A DNA stretch of 64,000 nucleotides from Sorangium aterium (GCF_028368935.1 NZ_JAQNDK010000001.1:1302001-1366000), one strand, 5' to 3'. Shown: positions 45,861 to 53,958, counted from the stretch's first letter. Numbers and translations: made by a program. The notes: generated by a model from the letters alone, not told the origin.

Positions 45861-46835
45861 ATGACCATGAACAGCAAGCTAGCTTTTGCGCGGTGGACCA
45901 GCGGGTGCCTCATTGCGGTGCTCGGGGTTGGATGTGCCCAGATCTTCGGCTTCGATAAGTCATACGAGGTAAGGAACGGCAGCGCCGGAGGCGGGGGCGC
46001 CGGAGGCGAAGGCGGCACCGGCGGTGCGGACGCGGGAGGCGGGGGCGCTGGCGGCGAAGGCGGCGCCGGCGGCACGGACGCGGGAGGCGGGGGCGCTGGC
46101 GGCGAAGGCGGCGCCGGCGGGGATGCGGGAGGTGGAGGAGCAGGGGGCGGATGCCCGGCGCCGCCGCTGGGCGACCCCACGCTGGAACTGTCGTTGATCG
46201 ACGACATGGAAGATGACGACCATTTCATCATCGAAGTGGAAGATGAAACGAACCCACGGCAAGGGCTCTGGTTCGTGGCGAACGATGGCAAGGGGACGCA
46301 GACGCCCGGAGTCGGCGAGCAGTTCGTGATGAGCCTCCTCGAAGCGCCGCGCGGCGAGAGCACGCTGGCAGCGCACGTCGTGGCCGACGACCTGTTCGAG
46401 AGCTGGGGAGCCCTCTTCGGCTTCCAGCTGAACAGCGCTTCGTCGTCCCAGCTGGGCCTCTACAACGCCTCCGAGTTCAGCGGCGTCACCTTCTTTGCCT
46501 ACGCCGACAAAGGCTCCTACAACAAGGTCCTCGTGGACGTCGTCGACACGCAGACCTGGCAGGATGGCGGCGTCTGCACCTCTGCTGACGGCGGATGCAG
46601 CGATCACTTCACCAAGACCATCTCGCTGACGAATTGCTGGACTCAAATCAAGGTGCCCTTCGCCAGCCTCAAGCAGTCCGGCTGGGGCCAGACGTTCGAG
46701 GCGGTCGACCTGACGAAGATCTGGGCCGTCCAGTTCCGCTTCGCAGCGAGCCGTCAATTCAGCGTGTGGATCGACGACGTGGCGTTCTACAAGGATCCGG
46801 CGCCCGAGGCGGAGACGGAGACCACGACCCCGTGA
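45861..46835 (+). CDS. Lipoprotein with Gly-rich linker and beta-sandwich domain
   Basis: 324 residues. The signal (ILVGC-type lipobox, VLGVGC, Cys near residue 25) is followed by a linker of 45-base repeats encoding GGGGAGGEGGAGG(T/A)DA. The folded part (about 120-324) begins with LIDDMEDDDHF and ends with KIWAVQFRFAASRQFSVWIDDVAFY, a CIA30/CBM11-like jelly-roll pattern with two cysteines; it probably binds a carbohydrate or another ligand. The ATG at 45861 has GGAG 9 bases upstream and is preferred over the first in-frame ATG at 45828. The 3' end overlaps the convergent BluB-CobT gene by 49 bases. Function is unknown. Confidence 0.76.
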   Translation: MTMNSKLAFARWTSGCLIAVLGVGCAQIFGFDKSYEVRNGSAGGGGAGGEGGTGGADAGGGGAGGEGGAGGTDAGGGGAGGEGGAGGDAGGGGAGGGCPAPPLGDPTLELSLIDDMEDDDHFIIEVEDETNPRQGLWFVANDGKGTQTPGVGEQFVMSLLEAPRGESTLAAHVVADDLFESWGALFGFQLNSASSSQLGLYNASEFSGVTFFAYADKGSYNKVLVDVVDTQTWQDGGVCTSADGGCSDHFTKTISLTNCWTQIKVPFASLKQSGWGQTFEAVDLTKIWAVQFRFAASRQFSVWIDDVAFYKDPAPEAETETTTP

Positions 46836-48634
46836 GCGCCGGAGCTGCGCGCGAGCTCGCGACGAGGGTCGAGCCCGCTCAGCGTCGAGACGCAGGCGCC
46901 GACGAGGTGCAACCCGAGCACGGCGCCGATCCCCTCGCCCACCCATAGTCCCTGATCGAAGAGCGGCTCGAGCCCGAGCTCGGTGAGCGCGAGGGCCGCC
47001 GCGGGCTCGGCCGAGCGGTGCGCCGCGAGGAGCCATGGCCGGAGCGCCGGGGCCATCCTGACGGCGCAGAGGGCCGCGGCGCACGCCGTCAGCCCATCGA
47101 CGACGACGCCCACGCGAAGCCGCGCGGCCTCCAGCGCGAAGCCGGCCATCGCGGCGATCTCCAGCCCGCCGACCTTCGCCAGCACGTCGAGAGGGTCCGC
47201 GGGATCGGGCGCGTGAAGCGCGAGCGCGTCGGCGACGGCGCCGGCCTTGCGCGCGACGCCCTCCGCGTCGAGGCCGGCGCCCGGTCCCGCGAGGCTCGCC
47301 GGCGGCGCGCCCGTGAGGGCGCACAGGATCGCTGTCGCCGCCGTCGTGTTGCCGATCCCGATGTCGCCGACGCCCGCCAGCGTGACGCCCTCCGCGGCGA
47401 ACGCGCGGGCGGTCTCGGCGCCGGCCCCCATCGCGCGAGCCGCCTCGTCGCGCGTCATCGCCGGCTCGCGCCGCAGGTTTCCGGTGCCGCGCCGCACCAC
47501 GCGCGGTACCAGCGGGACGACCGGCGCACACGGCAGCGCCGAGAGATCGCCCGTGAGGCCGACATCCACCGCCACGAGCCGCACGCCGTGGCGCGCCGCC
47601 AGCGCCGAGACCGCCGCGCCCCCGGCCATCACGTCCGCGAGCCTCGCCGTCGTCGCCGACGAGGGGTGAGCGCTCACGCCCTCGGCGACGACGCCGTGGT
47701 CCGCGCAGAACACGGCCAGCCCCGGCGCGGGCGACGGGAGCGGGATCTCGCCACGCACGCCGGCCCACCACGCCGCGAGCTGCTCGATCCGCCCCAGGCT
47801 GCCCGCCGGCAGGCCGAGCGTGGCCTGGTGCGCACGAGAGGCCTCCATGGCGGCGGCGTCCAGCGGTTGGATCGCCGTCGTCCGGAGCGATGAGCGCGGC
47901 GCCTCGCTCGCGCGGCCCGCCGCCGGCGTGGCGGCGTCCTCGCGGTCTCGCCAGATGCCATGTTCGTGGACGACCTCATCGAGCGCGCGCCGCTCTCGCC
48001 AGCCGCTCTCTTCCAGCATCGGCCGCCGCCGGAAGGCGACCGGGTGGCCCAGGCAGAGATACGCTATCGGCTCCACGCCCGGCGGGAGGCGCAGCTCGGC
48101 GCGGAGGACGGCGGGCTCCACGATGCTGACCCAGCCGACGCCGACGCCCTCGGCGCGCGCGGCGAGCCAGAGGTTCTGCACCGCGCAGCACGCGCTCGCG
48201 CGCACCGCCTCCGGCTGGACGATGGTGCCCAGGATCGCCTCCCCCCGAGGCCTCAGGTCGACCGCGACGCACACGTTGAGCGACGCCTCGAGGATCCCCT
48301 CGAGACGGTAGGAGAGGTACTGCTCGCGCCGGCCCGCCGGAAAACGGGCGGCTTCCGCCTGACGGCAGCGAAGGAAGCTCTCGCGGATGCGCGCGCGCTG
48401 CGCCTCGTCACGCACGACGACGAAGCCCCAGGGCTGGGAGAATCCCACGCTGGGCGCCAGGTGCGCGGCCTCGAGGATGCGCCGCAGGACAGCCCGGTCG
48501 AGCGCGCGCCCGGGCTCGAACTGCCGGACGTCGCGGCGCAGGGCGATGACGTCGTAGACCGCCTGCCGCGCGCCCTCATCGAAGGCGACGACGGCCTCCG
48601 GGACCAGATACGACGGTTCGTGTGTGGCTGGCAC
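46787..48634 (-). CDS. bluB-cobT: Fused BluB-CobT (DMB synthase / DMB phosphoribosyltransferase)
   Basis: 615 residues. Residues 1-220 are BluB, the flavin-destructase that makes 5,6-dimethylbenzimidazole from FMNH2: VIALRRDVRQFEPG, HLAPSVGFSQPWGF and GVGWVSIVEP. Residues 255-615 are CobT, which transfers phosphoribose from nicotinate mononucleotide to DMB, giving the alpha-ribazole phosphate lower ligand of B12: SLGRIEQLAAWWAG, DIGIGNTTAATAI, KVGGLEIAAMAGF and the catalytic-Glu motif GEGIGA (about residue 570). The fusion joins two consecutive steps. The start is a GTG at 48634 with no clear RBS, so it is uncertain. I looked for a cobalamin riboswitch upstream and found none. The 3' end overlaps the convergent lipoprotein gene by 49 bases. 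Confidence 0.9.
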   Translation of the reverse strand: MPATHEPSYLVPEAVVAFDEGARQAVYDVIALRRDVRQFEPGRALDRAVLRRILEAAHLAPSVGFSQPWGFVVVRDEAQRARIRESFLRCRQAEAARFPAGRREQYLSYRLEGILEASLNVCVAVDLRPRGEAILGTIVQPEAVRASACCAVQNLWLAARAEGVGVGWVSIVEPAVLRAELRLPPGVEPIAYLCLGHPVAFRRRPMLEESGWRERRALDEVVHEHGIWRDREDAATPAAGRASEAPRSSLRTTAIQPLDAAAMEASRAHQATLGLPAGSLGRIEQLAAWWAGVRGEIPLPSPAPGLAVFCADHGVVAEGVSAHPSSATTARLADVMAGGAAVSALAARHGVRLVAVDVGLTGDLSALPCAPVVPLVPRVVRRGTGNLRREPAMTRDEAARAMGAGAETARAFAAEGVTLAGVGDIGIGNTTAATAILCALTGAPPASLAGPGAGLDAEGVARKAGAVADALALHAPDPADPLDVLAKVGGLEIAAMAGFALEAARLRVGVVVDGLTACAAALCAVRMAPALRPWLLAAHRSAEPAAALALTELGLEPLFDQGLWVGEGIGAVLGLHLVGACVSTLSGLDPRRELARSSGAHGVVVSVSASGAGSL

Positions 48635-48819
48635 CGCGGTCAGCTACCACGATCGCCAGGCGATGGGCAGCCGACGGCCGCGCGCTGCAGATGGCCCCCC
48701 TCGCGCGTCTTCCTTCGCGCCAGCAAACGGCGCCGGTGGGGCTGGGCGAGCGAGAGCCGCCGTGCTCGGCCTCCGCGCCGATCGCGCCCATCACGAGCGC
48801 CCTCCCCGGTTGGACGCGG

Positions 48820-50463
48820 CTACCCTGCTCTCGACAGGCAAAACCCCTCGTATCCCCGAGCCGCGACCGCCTCGCACCGCTTTCTGTAGGCGCCGACGCC
48901 CCCGGCATAGGGCATGAGGACGCGCGGCTTGCCAGGGATGTTCGCCCCGACGTACCAGGAGCTGGCCAGCGGATACAGCGTGCCGTCGGCCACCTCTCTT
49001 GCGTGCGCGACCCACCCGTCCTCCGCCTCGGCCGTGGCCTCGATGCGCGCGAAGCCGCGCTCTCGCAGGTAGGCGATGCAGTCCGCGATCCATTCCACGT
49101 GCTGCTCGATGGAGACGATCGCGTTGCTGAACACGGACGGGCTCCCAGGGCCGGTGATCGTGAACAGGTTCGGGAAGCCGGCGATGGCGACGCCGAGGTA
49201 CGTACGCGGGCCGTCGGCCCACCTCGCCTCGAGCGGCTCGCCGCCCCTCCCGCGGAGCGCGATCCGGGTCAAGGCGCCCGTCATGGCATCGAAGCCCGTG
49301 GCGAGCACGAGGCTGTCGAGCGCGTACTCGGCGCTGCGCGTCCGGATCCCCGCCTTCGTGATCTCCTCGATCGGCGACGCCCTGACGTCGACCAGCGTGA
49401 CGTTCTCCCGATTGAAGGTCTCGTAATAGCCGGTGTCGACGCAGAGCCGCCGGGTCCCCAGCGGATACCCCCTCGGCGAGAGCGCCTCGGCGACGTCCGG
49501 GTCGCGGACGGTCGCGCGGATCCGGGATCGGACAAACTCGGCGGCGGTCTCGTTGGCTTCCCGGGACCGCATCACGTCCGAGAACGTGGCGAGGAAGCCG
49601 GTGCCGCCCTGCTCCCAGCGAGCCTGATACGCGCGCTCCCGCTCCTCGGGCGACACCTCCAGCGCCGATCGCGGGTCGACCTCCATGATGACCCCGGCGC
49701 GCGTCTCGCGGGCCCTCTGCCGGTGCTCCGCGTAGTTCGCCTTCATCCACGATTCGTGAGCGGCCTCCAGGGGCGCGTTGCGCGCGGGCACGCTGAAGCA
49801 CGGCGTCCGCTGGAAGACGAAGAGGCGCGCCGCCTGCTCGGCGATGGCGGGGATGACCTGGACGCCGGACGAGCCCGTGCCGATGACGCCGACGCGCTTG
49901 CCGGTGAAGTCGACGCCGCCGTGCGGCCAGTGGCTCGTGTTGTATCGCTCGCCCCGGAACGCCTCGAGCCCCTTGAGATCGGGCACCTTCGCGGCGGACA
50001 GGCAGCCGGTCGCCATGATCAAGAACCGGGCGGACACGCTGGCGCCGTCGTCGGTCCGGATCACCCACCGATCCGTCGCCTCGTCGAAGGCAGCCGCGGT
50101 CACCCGCGTCCGGAGCTGGATGTGCGCGCGGAGCTCGAACCTGTCCGCGACGTGCTCGAGATAACGCAGGATCTCCGGCTGCGTGGCGTATCGCTCGGTC
50201 CACGTCCATTCCTGCTGGAGCTCCGGAGAGAACGAATAGGAGTAGTCCATGCTGGCGATGTCGCAGCGCGCGCCGGGGTAGCGGTTCCAGTACCAGGTGC
50301 CGCCCACCCCGGCGCCCGCCTCGTAGACGCGGACCGAGAGGCCGAGCCGGCGCAGGCGGTAGAGCATGTACAGGCCCGCGAACCCGGCGCCGACGACGAC
50401 GGCGTCGAGCGGGCCGACGGGCGCCGGGTCGCCTCCTGAACGATTCGACTGCATGTCAGACAT
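48820..50463 (-). CDS. Flavin-containing (Baeyer-Villiger-type) monooxygenase
   Basis: 547 residues. The FAD Rossmann motif is VVVGAGFAGLYMLYRL (about residues 22-37); the NADPH motif is VGVIGTGSSGVQVIP (about residue 190). The BVMO fingerprint FxGxxxHxxxW(P/D) appears here as FRGERYNTSHWP, with Asn at the usual His position. Family members oxygenate ketones or other electron-rich carbonyls, N or S. The ATG at 50463 follows GGGAGG. The gene lies 100 bases after the MFS exporter stop, on the same strand, so it may be cotranscribed with the peptide locus, or be a separate detoxifying gene. An open frame to 50625 crosses a 9-bp repeat and is not used. Confidence 0.84.
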   Translation of the reverse strand: MSDMQSNRSGGDPAPVGPLDAVVVGAGFAGLYMLYRLRRLGLSVRVYEAGAGVGGTWYWNRYPGARCDIASMDYSYSFSPELQQEWTWTERYATQPEILRYLEHVADRFELRAHIQLRTRVTAAAFDEATDRWVIRTDDGASVSARFLIMATGCLSAAKVPDLKGLEAFRGERYNTSHWPHGGVDFTGKRVGVIGTGSSGVQVIPAIAEQAARLFVFQRTPCFSVPARNAPLEAAHESWMKANYAEHRQRARETRAGVIMEVDPRSALEVSPEERERAYQARWEQGGTGFLATFSDVMRSREANETAAEFVRSRIRATVRDPDVAEALSPRGYPLGTRRLCVDTGYYETFNRENVTLVDVRASPIEEITKAGIRTRSAEYALDSLVLATGFDAMTGALTRIALRGRGGEPLEARWADGPRTYLGVAIAGFPNLFTITGPGSPSVFSNAIVSIEQHVEWIADCIAYLRERGFARIEATAEAEDGWVAHAREVADGTLYPLASSWYVGANIPGKPRVLMPYAGGVGAYRKRCEAVAARGYEGFCLSRAG

Positions 50464-50492
50464 GATGTTCACCTCCCTCTCCGGACATGGGC

Positions 50493-50537
50493 GCGCGAAA
50501 GGCGCGAAAGGTGCAAAATGCGCAAAATGCGCGAAAC
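50493..50537 (+). repeat. 9-bp degenerate tandem array, 5 units
   Basis: Five 9-base units (GCGCGAAAG, GCGCGAAAG, GTGCAAAAT, GCGCAAAAT, GCGCGAAAC) fill much of the 100-base gap between the MFS and monooxygenase genes. It is a minisatellite-like expansion distinct from the 26352 array in sequence but with the same 9-base period. Confidence 0.9.
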
Positions 50538-50563
50538 GTCGATCGCGGCCCCGCGCGATCGCG

Positions 50564-51781
50564 TCAGAGACGCGCGCCGCCCTGCGCTGGCGCCGGGCGT
50601 GAGGCGCGGTGGACACGAAGCGCAAGCGCCATCAAGCCCAGGACCAGCGCCACCCCGAGGTGCACGAGGCCGCTCCACCCCAGCGCCGCCAGCAGCGCGC
50701 CGGACGAGAGCGACGCCGCGCCGCTGGCGGCGAACACGCACAGATCATTGACGCCCTGCGCCCGGAAACGCTCGGGACCCGAGCGGCTGCGCGCGACAAG
50801 GGTCGTCGCGGTCACGAACACATAACACCATCCGACGCCGACCAGCGAGAGCCCGACCAGGTGCCCTTCGAGCCCTGGAGCCAGGCTGATGACGAACCCC
50901 GCGAGCAGGAACAGCAGCCCGAGCCCCTGGAGCGCCGCGATCGACATCCGCTTCAGGAGGGCGCCGACCGAGAGCGAAGGCAGGTACATGCTCAGGAGGT
51001 GCACCTCGATCACCCAGCCCGCCTGCCGGATCGAGCTCTGCTCGACGCCGCACATCTGGAGCGGCGTCGGCACCATGATCAGGCTCATCACCAGGAAAGC
51101 GCCGGCGCCCATCGCCACCATGGGCCAGTAGAGCGCGCGAGCCCCCGCCTCGGGCGCGGCGGAGGCCTCCGCGACCCGCGCTTCCTGCGGCCGGTACGAG
51201 GCGAACGCGAGCGCCGCGACGACCTGGAGCGCCGAAAGGACGAGCAGGGCAGAGGGCAGCTCGCTGGACGTCCGCCCTTCCAGCAGGCCGAAGAGCGAGA
51301 TCCCAGGGACGATGCCGAGCGCGCTGGCGAGCTGGATCATGGTCAGGAGGCGCGGCGCCCTGTGGCTCTCCTGCCCTTCGAGGATCGCGAAGCGGTACTG
51401 CTGCACGAAGGCGCCGTGCAGGCCGACGCCAGAGACCGCCGCGCAGAACAGCGGGAGATCGGAGCGGTCCACCGCGCGCGCCGCGAGCGCGAGGCAGCCG
51501 GCGGACAGGAGCGCCGCGGCGATGAAGCAGGGCTTGCGCCCGAAGCGGCGCATCAGCTGGCTGGCCGGCCAGGTGCCCAGGGCCGAGGACAGCACGAGCA
51601 CGGCGACCGGGAGCGTCGCGAGCCGCATGTCCCTCGCGAGCCGCTCACCGACCACGCTGCCGGCGAACTGGACCGACACCACAGAAGCGATCCCCAGGAC
51701 CTGGCAAAGCAGCAGGACCAGCGTGTTGACGGACGTGGCGGGCGCGGGCGAGGGCGAGACGACAACAGCCTGACGGCTCAA
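50564..51781 (-). CDS. MFS transporter, probable exporter of the peptide locus
   Basis: 405 residues with about twelve hydrophobic spans in two blocks around a longer central loop (about residues 195-215), the major facilitator layout. The loop between spans 2 and 3 has LMRRFGRKPCF, close to the MFS motif A pattern. It starts at a TTG (51781) overlapping the upstream stop by 4 nt (TTGA), so it is translationally coupled to the small WH...HH protein; the next in-frame ATG is well inside the first span region. It resembles drug-efflux-type MFS proteins. Export of the pathway product or self-protection is inferred from position only. Confidence 0.83.
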   Translation of the reverse strand: MSRQAVVVSPSPAPATSVNTLVLLLCQVLGIASVVSVQFAGSVVGERLARDMRLATLPVAVLVLSSALGTWPASQLMRRFGRKPCFIAAALLSAGCLALAARAVDRSDLPLFCAAVSGVGLHGAFVQQYRFAILEGQESHRAPRLLTMIQLASALGIVPGISLFGLLEGRTSSELPSALLVLSALQVVAALAFASYRPQEARVAEASAAPEAGARALYWPMVAMGAGAFLVMSLIMVPTPLQMCGVEQSSIRQAGWVIEVHLLSMYLPSLSVGALLKRMSIAALQGLGLLFLLAGFVISLAPGLEGHLVGLSLVGVGWCYVFVTATTLVARSRSGPERFRAQGVNDLCVFAASGAASLSSGALLAALGWSGLVHLGVALVLGLMALALRVHRASRPAPAQGGARL

Positions 51782-52323
51782 GTGACGCGCTCCACGCCAG
51801 GCAGGGCGGCCCCGTCTCCCGCGTCGAGCGCCGCGATCGCCTCGAGAGAGAGGCCCAGGCGCTGGTGGAGAAAGCGCACCATCGTCCAGTGAGGCAGCGC
51901 GCCCTCGTCGAAGGGGCCGAACTCGTCCCGGTAGAGCGGCAGCCAGCGCAGCGCCTCCTCGATCGCCTGCTCCCGGCTGGCCTGCGCCTCCTGATAGTCC
52001 TCGTAGGGCAGGCTGCGGTGATGGATGAAGAAGCGGCCCGGGAGGCGCTCCTCGCACAGCTCACGGTACTCCCGCGTCTGCAAGATCAGGTAGTGCCAGA
52101 CCTCGTCGATCGCCTGCTCCACGGGCAAGAACAGCCCGGCCAGCGGCTCCGGGTAGCGCGATATCAGGTAGAGGTACCGCAGGCATTCGAGCACCTGGCG
52201 CTCGACGGTCGCGGGCTCCTCGCCGGTGGTCCGCACGAAATGGCGCACCACGCCGGAGAAGAACGCGCCGTCGAGCAGCGCCTTCAGCGCGGCGGCCGTC
52301 GCCCTGGGTCGTTCCATCGTCAC
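51778..52323 (-). CDS. Small DUF1399-like protein of the peptide operon
   Basis: 181 residues. The central part has a WH...C...HH pattern: DEVWHYLILQTREYRELCEE followed by GRFFIHHRSL (about residues 78-107), similar to the DUF1399/glycine-rich-domain family motif vWH..Il.T..Y...C...G.FIHH. Conserved His/Cys/Asp residues could bind a metal, but I cannot show it. A second half (about 110-170) is helical. The GTG start at 52323 overlaps the ANL stop by 4 nt (GTGA); an ATG at 52317 is the alternative. It is coupled to MFS downstream. Modification, chaperoning or metal handling for the peptide are all possible; the role is unknown. Confidence 0.74.
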   Translation of the reverse strand: MTMERPRATAAALKALLDGAFFSGVVRHFVRTTGEEPATVERQVLECLRYLYLISRYPEPLAGLFLPVEQAIDEVWHYLILQTREYRELCEERLPGRFFIHHRSLPYEDYQEAQASREQAIEEALRWLPLYRDEFGPFDEGALPHWTMVRFLHQRLGLSLEAIAALDAGDGAALPGVERVT

Positions 52324-53591
52324 GAGCCACCTCGCTCCGCGGCCTCGCCGCCCTGCACCAGCCATGCGTACTTCCCGGACTTGCCGATCGCGATGTGGGC
52401 GCGGTGATCGAGGACGCAGTCGAGGCCGGCGCCCTCCCAGATCCGCTCTCGCAGCGCGCGCGCCGCGGCCAGGGCGACGGGGGCGCCGTCGAAGGTTGTA
52501 TAGAGCAATCGGCCCCGCCGCTGTCCCTCCGCGTGGAGCTGATAGACGAAGATGGACGGCGCGGAGACGGCGATCCAGTCGTCGAGATCGGCCTGCGAGA
52601 TCGGGCCCCTCGGCTGCGCCCAGAGGAGCTCCCGCTCGCGCCCGCAGAACCGGCGGATCCGGAGCGGATCGGGGGAGCCGTCGACCGTCTCGGCGCAGTC
52701 GCCCGAGCGATAGCGGATGAGCGGCATGCAGGGGTTGCGGACGCTCGAGACGATGAGGCTGTAGATCGCGCTGCCCTCCTCGACAGGGATCAGCTCGAGG
52801 TGCATCTGGTCGAGGTGAGGCCAGTAGCGGCCGTGACGATCGCTGTAATACAGATATCCGAGCTCCGTGCTGCCGAACAGATCGACGATCGGGCACTCGA
52901 AGTGCTGCGCCAGGAACCGCCGCACGTTCCTCGGCGTGAGCTCGTAGGCGTGAACGATGCTGGCCGGCCTCGGAAAGCGCTCCCACGCTCCGAAATCGAG
53001 CGCCTTCTTCACCAGGTGAGCCAGGTGATAGCCATCGCAGTCGACGTGGTAAAGGCGTCGCGGGTGCGCCTCCCGGACGGCGGTCATCTCGGCGAGCATG
53101 CGCTCGACGTCGCCGCGATCCCAGAGCGCCGGGTCGAGCCGCAGGTTGATATAGAGCGTCCGCGCGTCGAGCCGGCGATCCTCGAGGCTGGGGAGCGCCG
53201 GCACCTCGGCGCCGCGCCGCCTCGCGGCGAGCCGCGCCACGTGCTCGGTCGCCAGCACCGTGGTGATCGAGGCGCGCTGGCAGCCCTCATGCCAGGTGAC
53301 AGCGATGTCGGGGTGCTCGCTCCACAGCCGGTAGTACGACTTCAGGAGGAAGAACGGCGGGCGGATGATCTGCATCCGCGCGTGGTTGGTCCCTGTCGAG
53401 AGCACGAGCTCTGCCTCGCCGACCTTCAGCGCCTCGGCGAGCCTCGGGGTCATCCAGTTGTCCGGAAAGCCTCTTGCGATCTCCGGCTTCTCCAGGATCG
53501 GGAAGGAGCCCTCCTCGATCGACTGGCGGTAGATAGGGATGTCCCTGACCTGATCGATCATCGCTGCGAGCGTCGGTCCGTGGGTGTCCAT
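52320..53591 (-). CDS. Adenylate-forming (PaaK/CapK/LuxE-like ANL) enzyme
   Basis: 423 residues, short for a stand-alone ANL ligase. The phosphate-binding loop is LSTGTNHARMQ (about residues 64-74); the A5 motif is DLFGSTELGY (about 233-242); A8-like is YRSGDC followed by RRFCGRERELLW; an A10-like Lys is in AIGKSGKYAWL near the C-terminus. Such enzymes activate a carboxylate as acyl-adenylate, often handing it to CoA, an amine or a carrier. The ATG at 53591 has CTGGAG about 7 bases upstream; the frame is open to 53906 across the peptide gene region. It follows a hairpin after the precursor gene. In this position it may activate a peptide carboxyl or an acyl substrate for the peptide (inference). 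Confidence 0.84.
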   Translation of the reverse strand: MDTHGPTLAAMIDQVRDIPIYRQSIEEGSFPILEKPEIARGFPDNWMTPRLAEALKVGEAELVLSTGTNHARMQIIRPPFFLLKSYYRLWSEHPDIAVTWHEGCQRASITTVLATEHVARLAARRRGAEVPALPSLEDRRLDARTLYINLRLDPALWDRGDVERMLAEMTAVREAHPRRLYHVDCDGYHLAHLVKKALDFGAWERFPRPASIVHAYELTPRNVRRFLAQHFECPIVDLFGSTELGYLYYSDRHGRYWPHLDQMHLELIPVEEGSAIYSLIVSSVRNPCMPLIRYRSGDCAETVDGSPDPLRIRRFCGRERELLWAQPRGPISQADLDDWIAVSAPSIFVYQLHAEGQRRGRLLYTTFDGAPVALAAARALRERIWEGAGLDCVLDHRAHIAIGKSGKYAWLVQGGEAAERGGS

Positions 53592-53661
53592 CGGTCGACT
53601 CCAGGAAGAAGGTTGAACGGCCATCGAGAAGCGCAGCACCCATCCTTCCGGGCGCGCGCGA

Positions 53662-53708
53662 GCGAGGCAGAAGACCACGGAAAGAAGAACATGGTCCTGC
53701 CGCCTCGC
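53662..53708 (-). terminator. Long hairpin between the peptide gene and the ANL gene
   Basis: Arms GCGAGGCAGAAGACCA (53662-53677) and TGGTCCTGCCGCCTCGC (53692-53708) pair with a G-U wobble, a small mismatch and one bulge, loop of 14 bases, starting about 20 bases after the precursor stop on the transcript. No U-tract follows. Likely an attenuator or RNA-stabilising stem that keeps precursor mRNA in excess over enzyme mRNA. Confidence 0.65.
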
Positions 53709-53727
53709 CCGCGCCCCCGGAGCCCCG

Positions 53728-53958
53728 TCAGCTGATACAGCCGGCCTTCTTCGAGATACAGCCTTCCTTCCGCGAGATGCAGCCGGCCTTCTTCGAGATG
53801 CAGCCTTCCTTCCGCGAGATGCAGCCGGCCTTCTTCGAGATGCACCCTTCCTTCCGCGAGATGCAGCCGGCGTCGAGGCTCGGCCCACCGGACGAGTTGG
53901 CCGCAATCCACTGCTTCCAGAGACGATCCTGGGCGATCTGGCGAATCAGGTGTTCCAT
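53728..53958 (-). CDS. Candidate multi-core RiPP-like precursor peptide (GCIS repeats)
   Basis: 76 residues. Residues 1-29 (MEHLIRQIAQDRLWKQWIAA, then NSSGGPSLD) look like a leader with an amphipathic helix. Residues 30-76 are seven pentapeptides, AGCIS four times and EGCIS three times alternating, separated by dibasic pairs RK or KK; the chain ends exactly on AGCIS. Every unit carries one Cys and one Ser and all charges except the Glu lie in the spacers, as expected for multi-core precursors cut at dibasic sites. GGAGG lies 5-6 bases before the ATG. A sigma70-like promoter is 130 bases upstream. An open frame to 54012 is longer but lacks an RBS. Coding is well supported; RiPP function is inference. 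The repeat might instead be a minisatellite or a metal-binding peptide. Confidence 0.8.
   Translation of the reverse strand: MEHLIRQIAQDRLWKQWIAANSSGGPSLDAGCISRKEGCISKKAGCISRKEGCISKKAGCISRKEGCISKKAGCIS
53731..53870 (-). repeat. 21/42-bp tandem repeat encoding the GCIS units
   Basis: Near-identical 42-base units, each two heptapeptide codon blocks (GCISRKE plus GCISKKA), three copies plus a last GCIS. The two half-units differ (RKE versus KKA), so the array grew by 42-base duplications of an older 21-base duplication. Bounds are approximate by a few bases. Confidence 0.92.

Noticed and set aside
48635-48900. Cobalamin riboswitch upstream of BluB-CobT
   Set aside because: I could not find the B12-box-like conserved core on the correct strand.
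53592-53906. Upstream extension of the ANL reading frame across the peptide gene
   Set aside because: This frame overlaps the GCIS repeat on the same strand and encodes an Arg/Gly-rich shadow of it; the RBS-supported ATG is at 53591.
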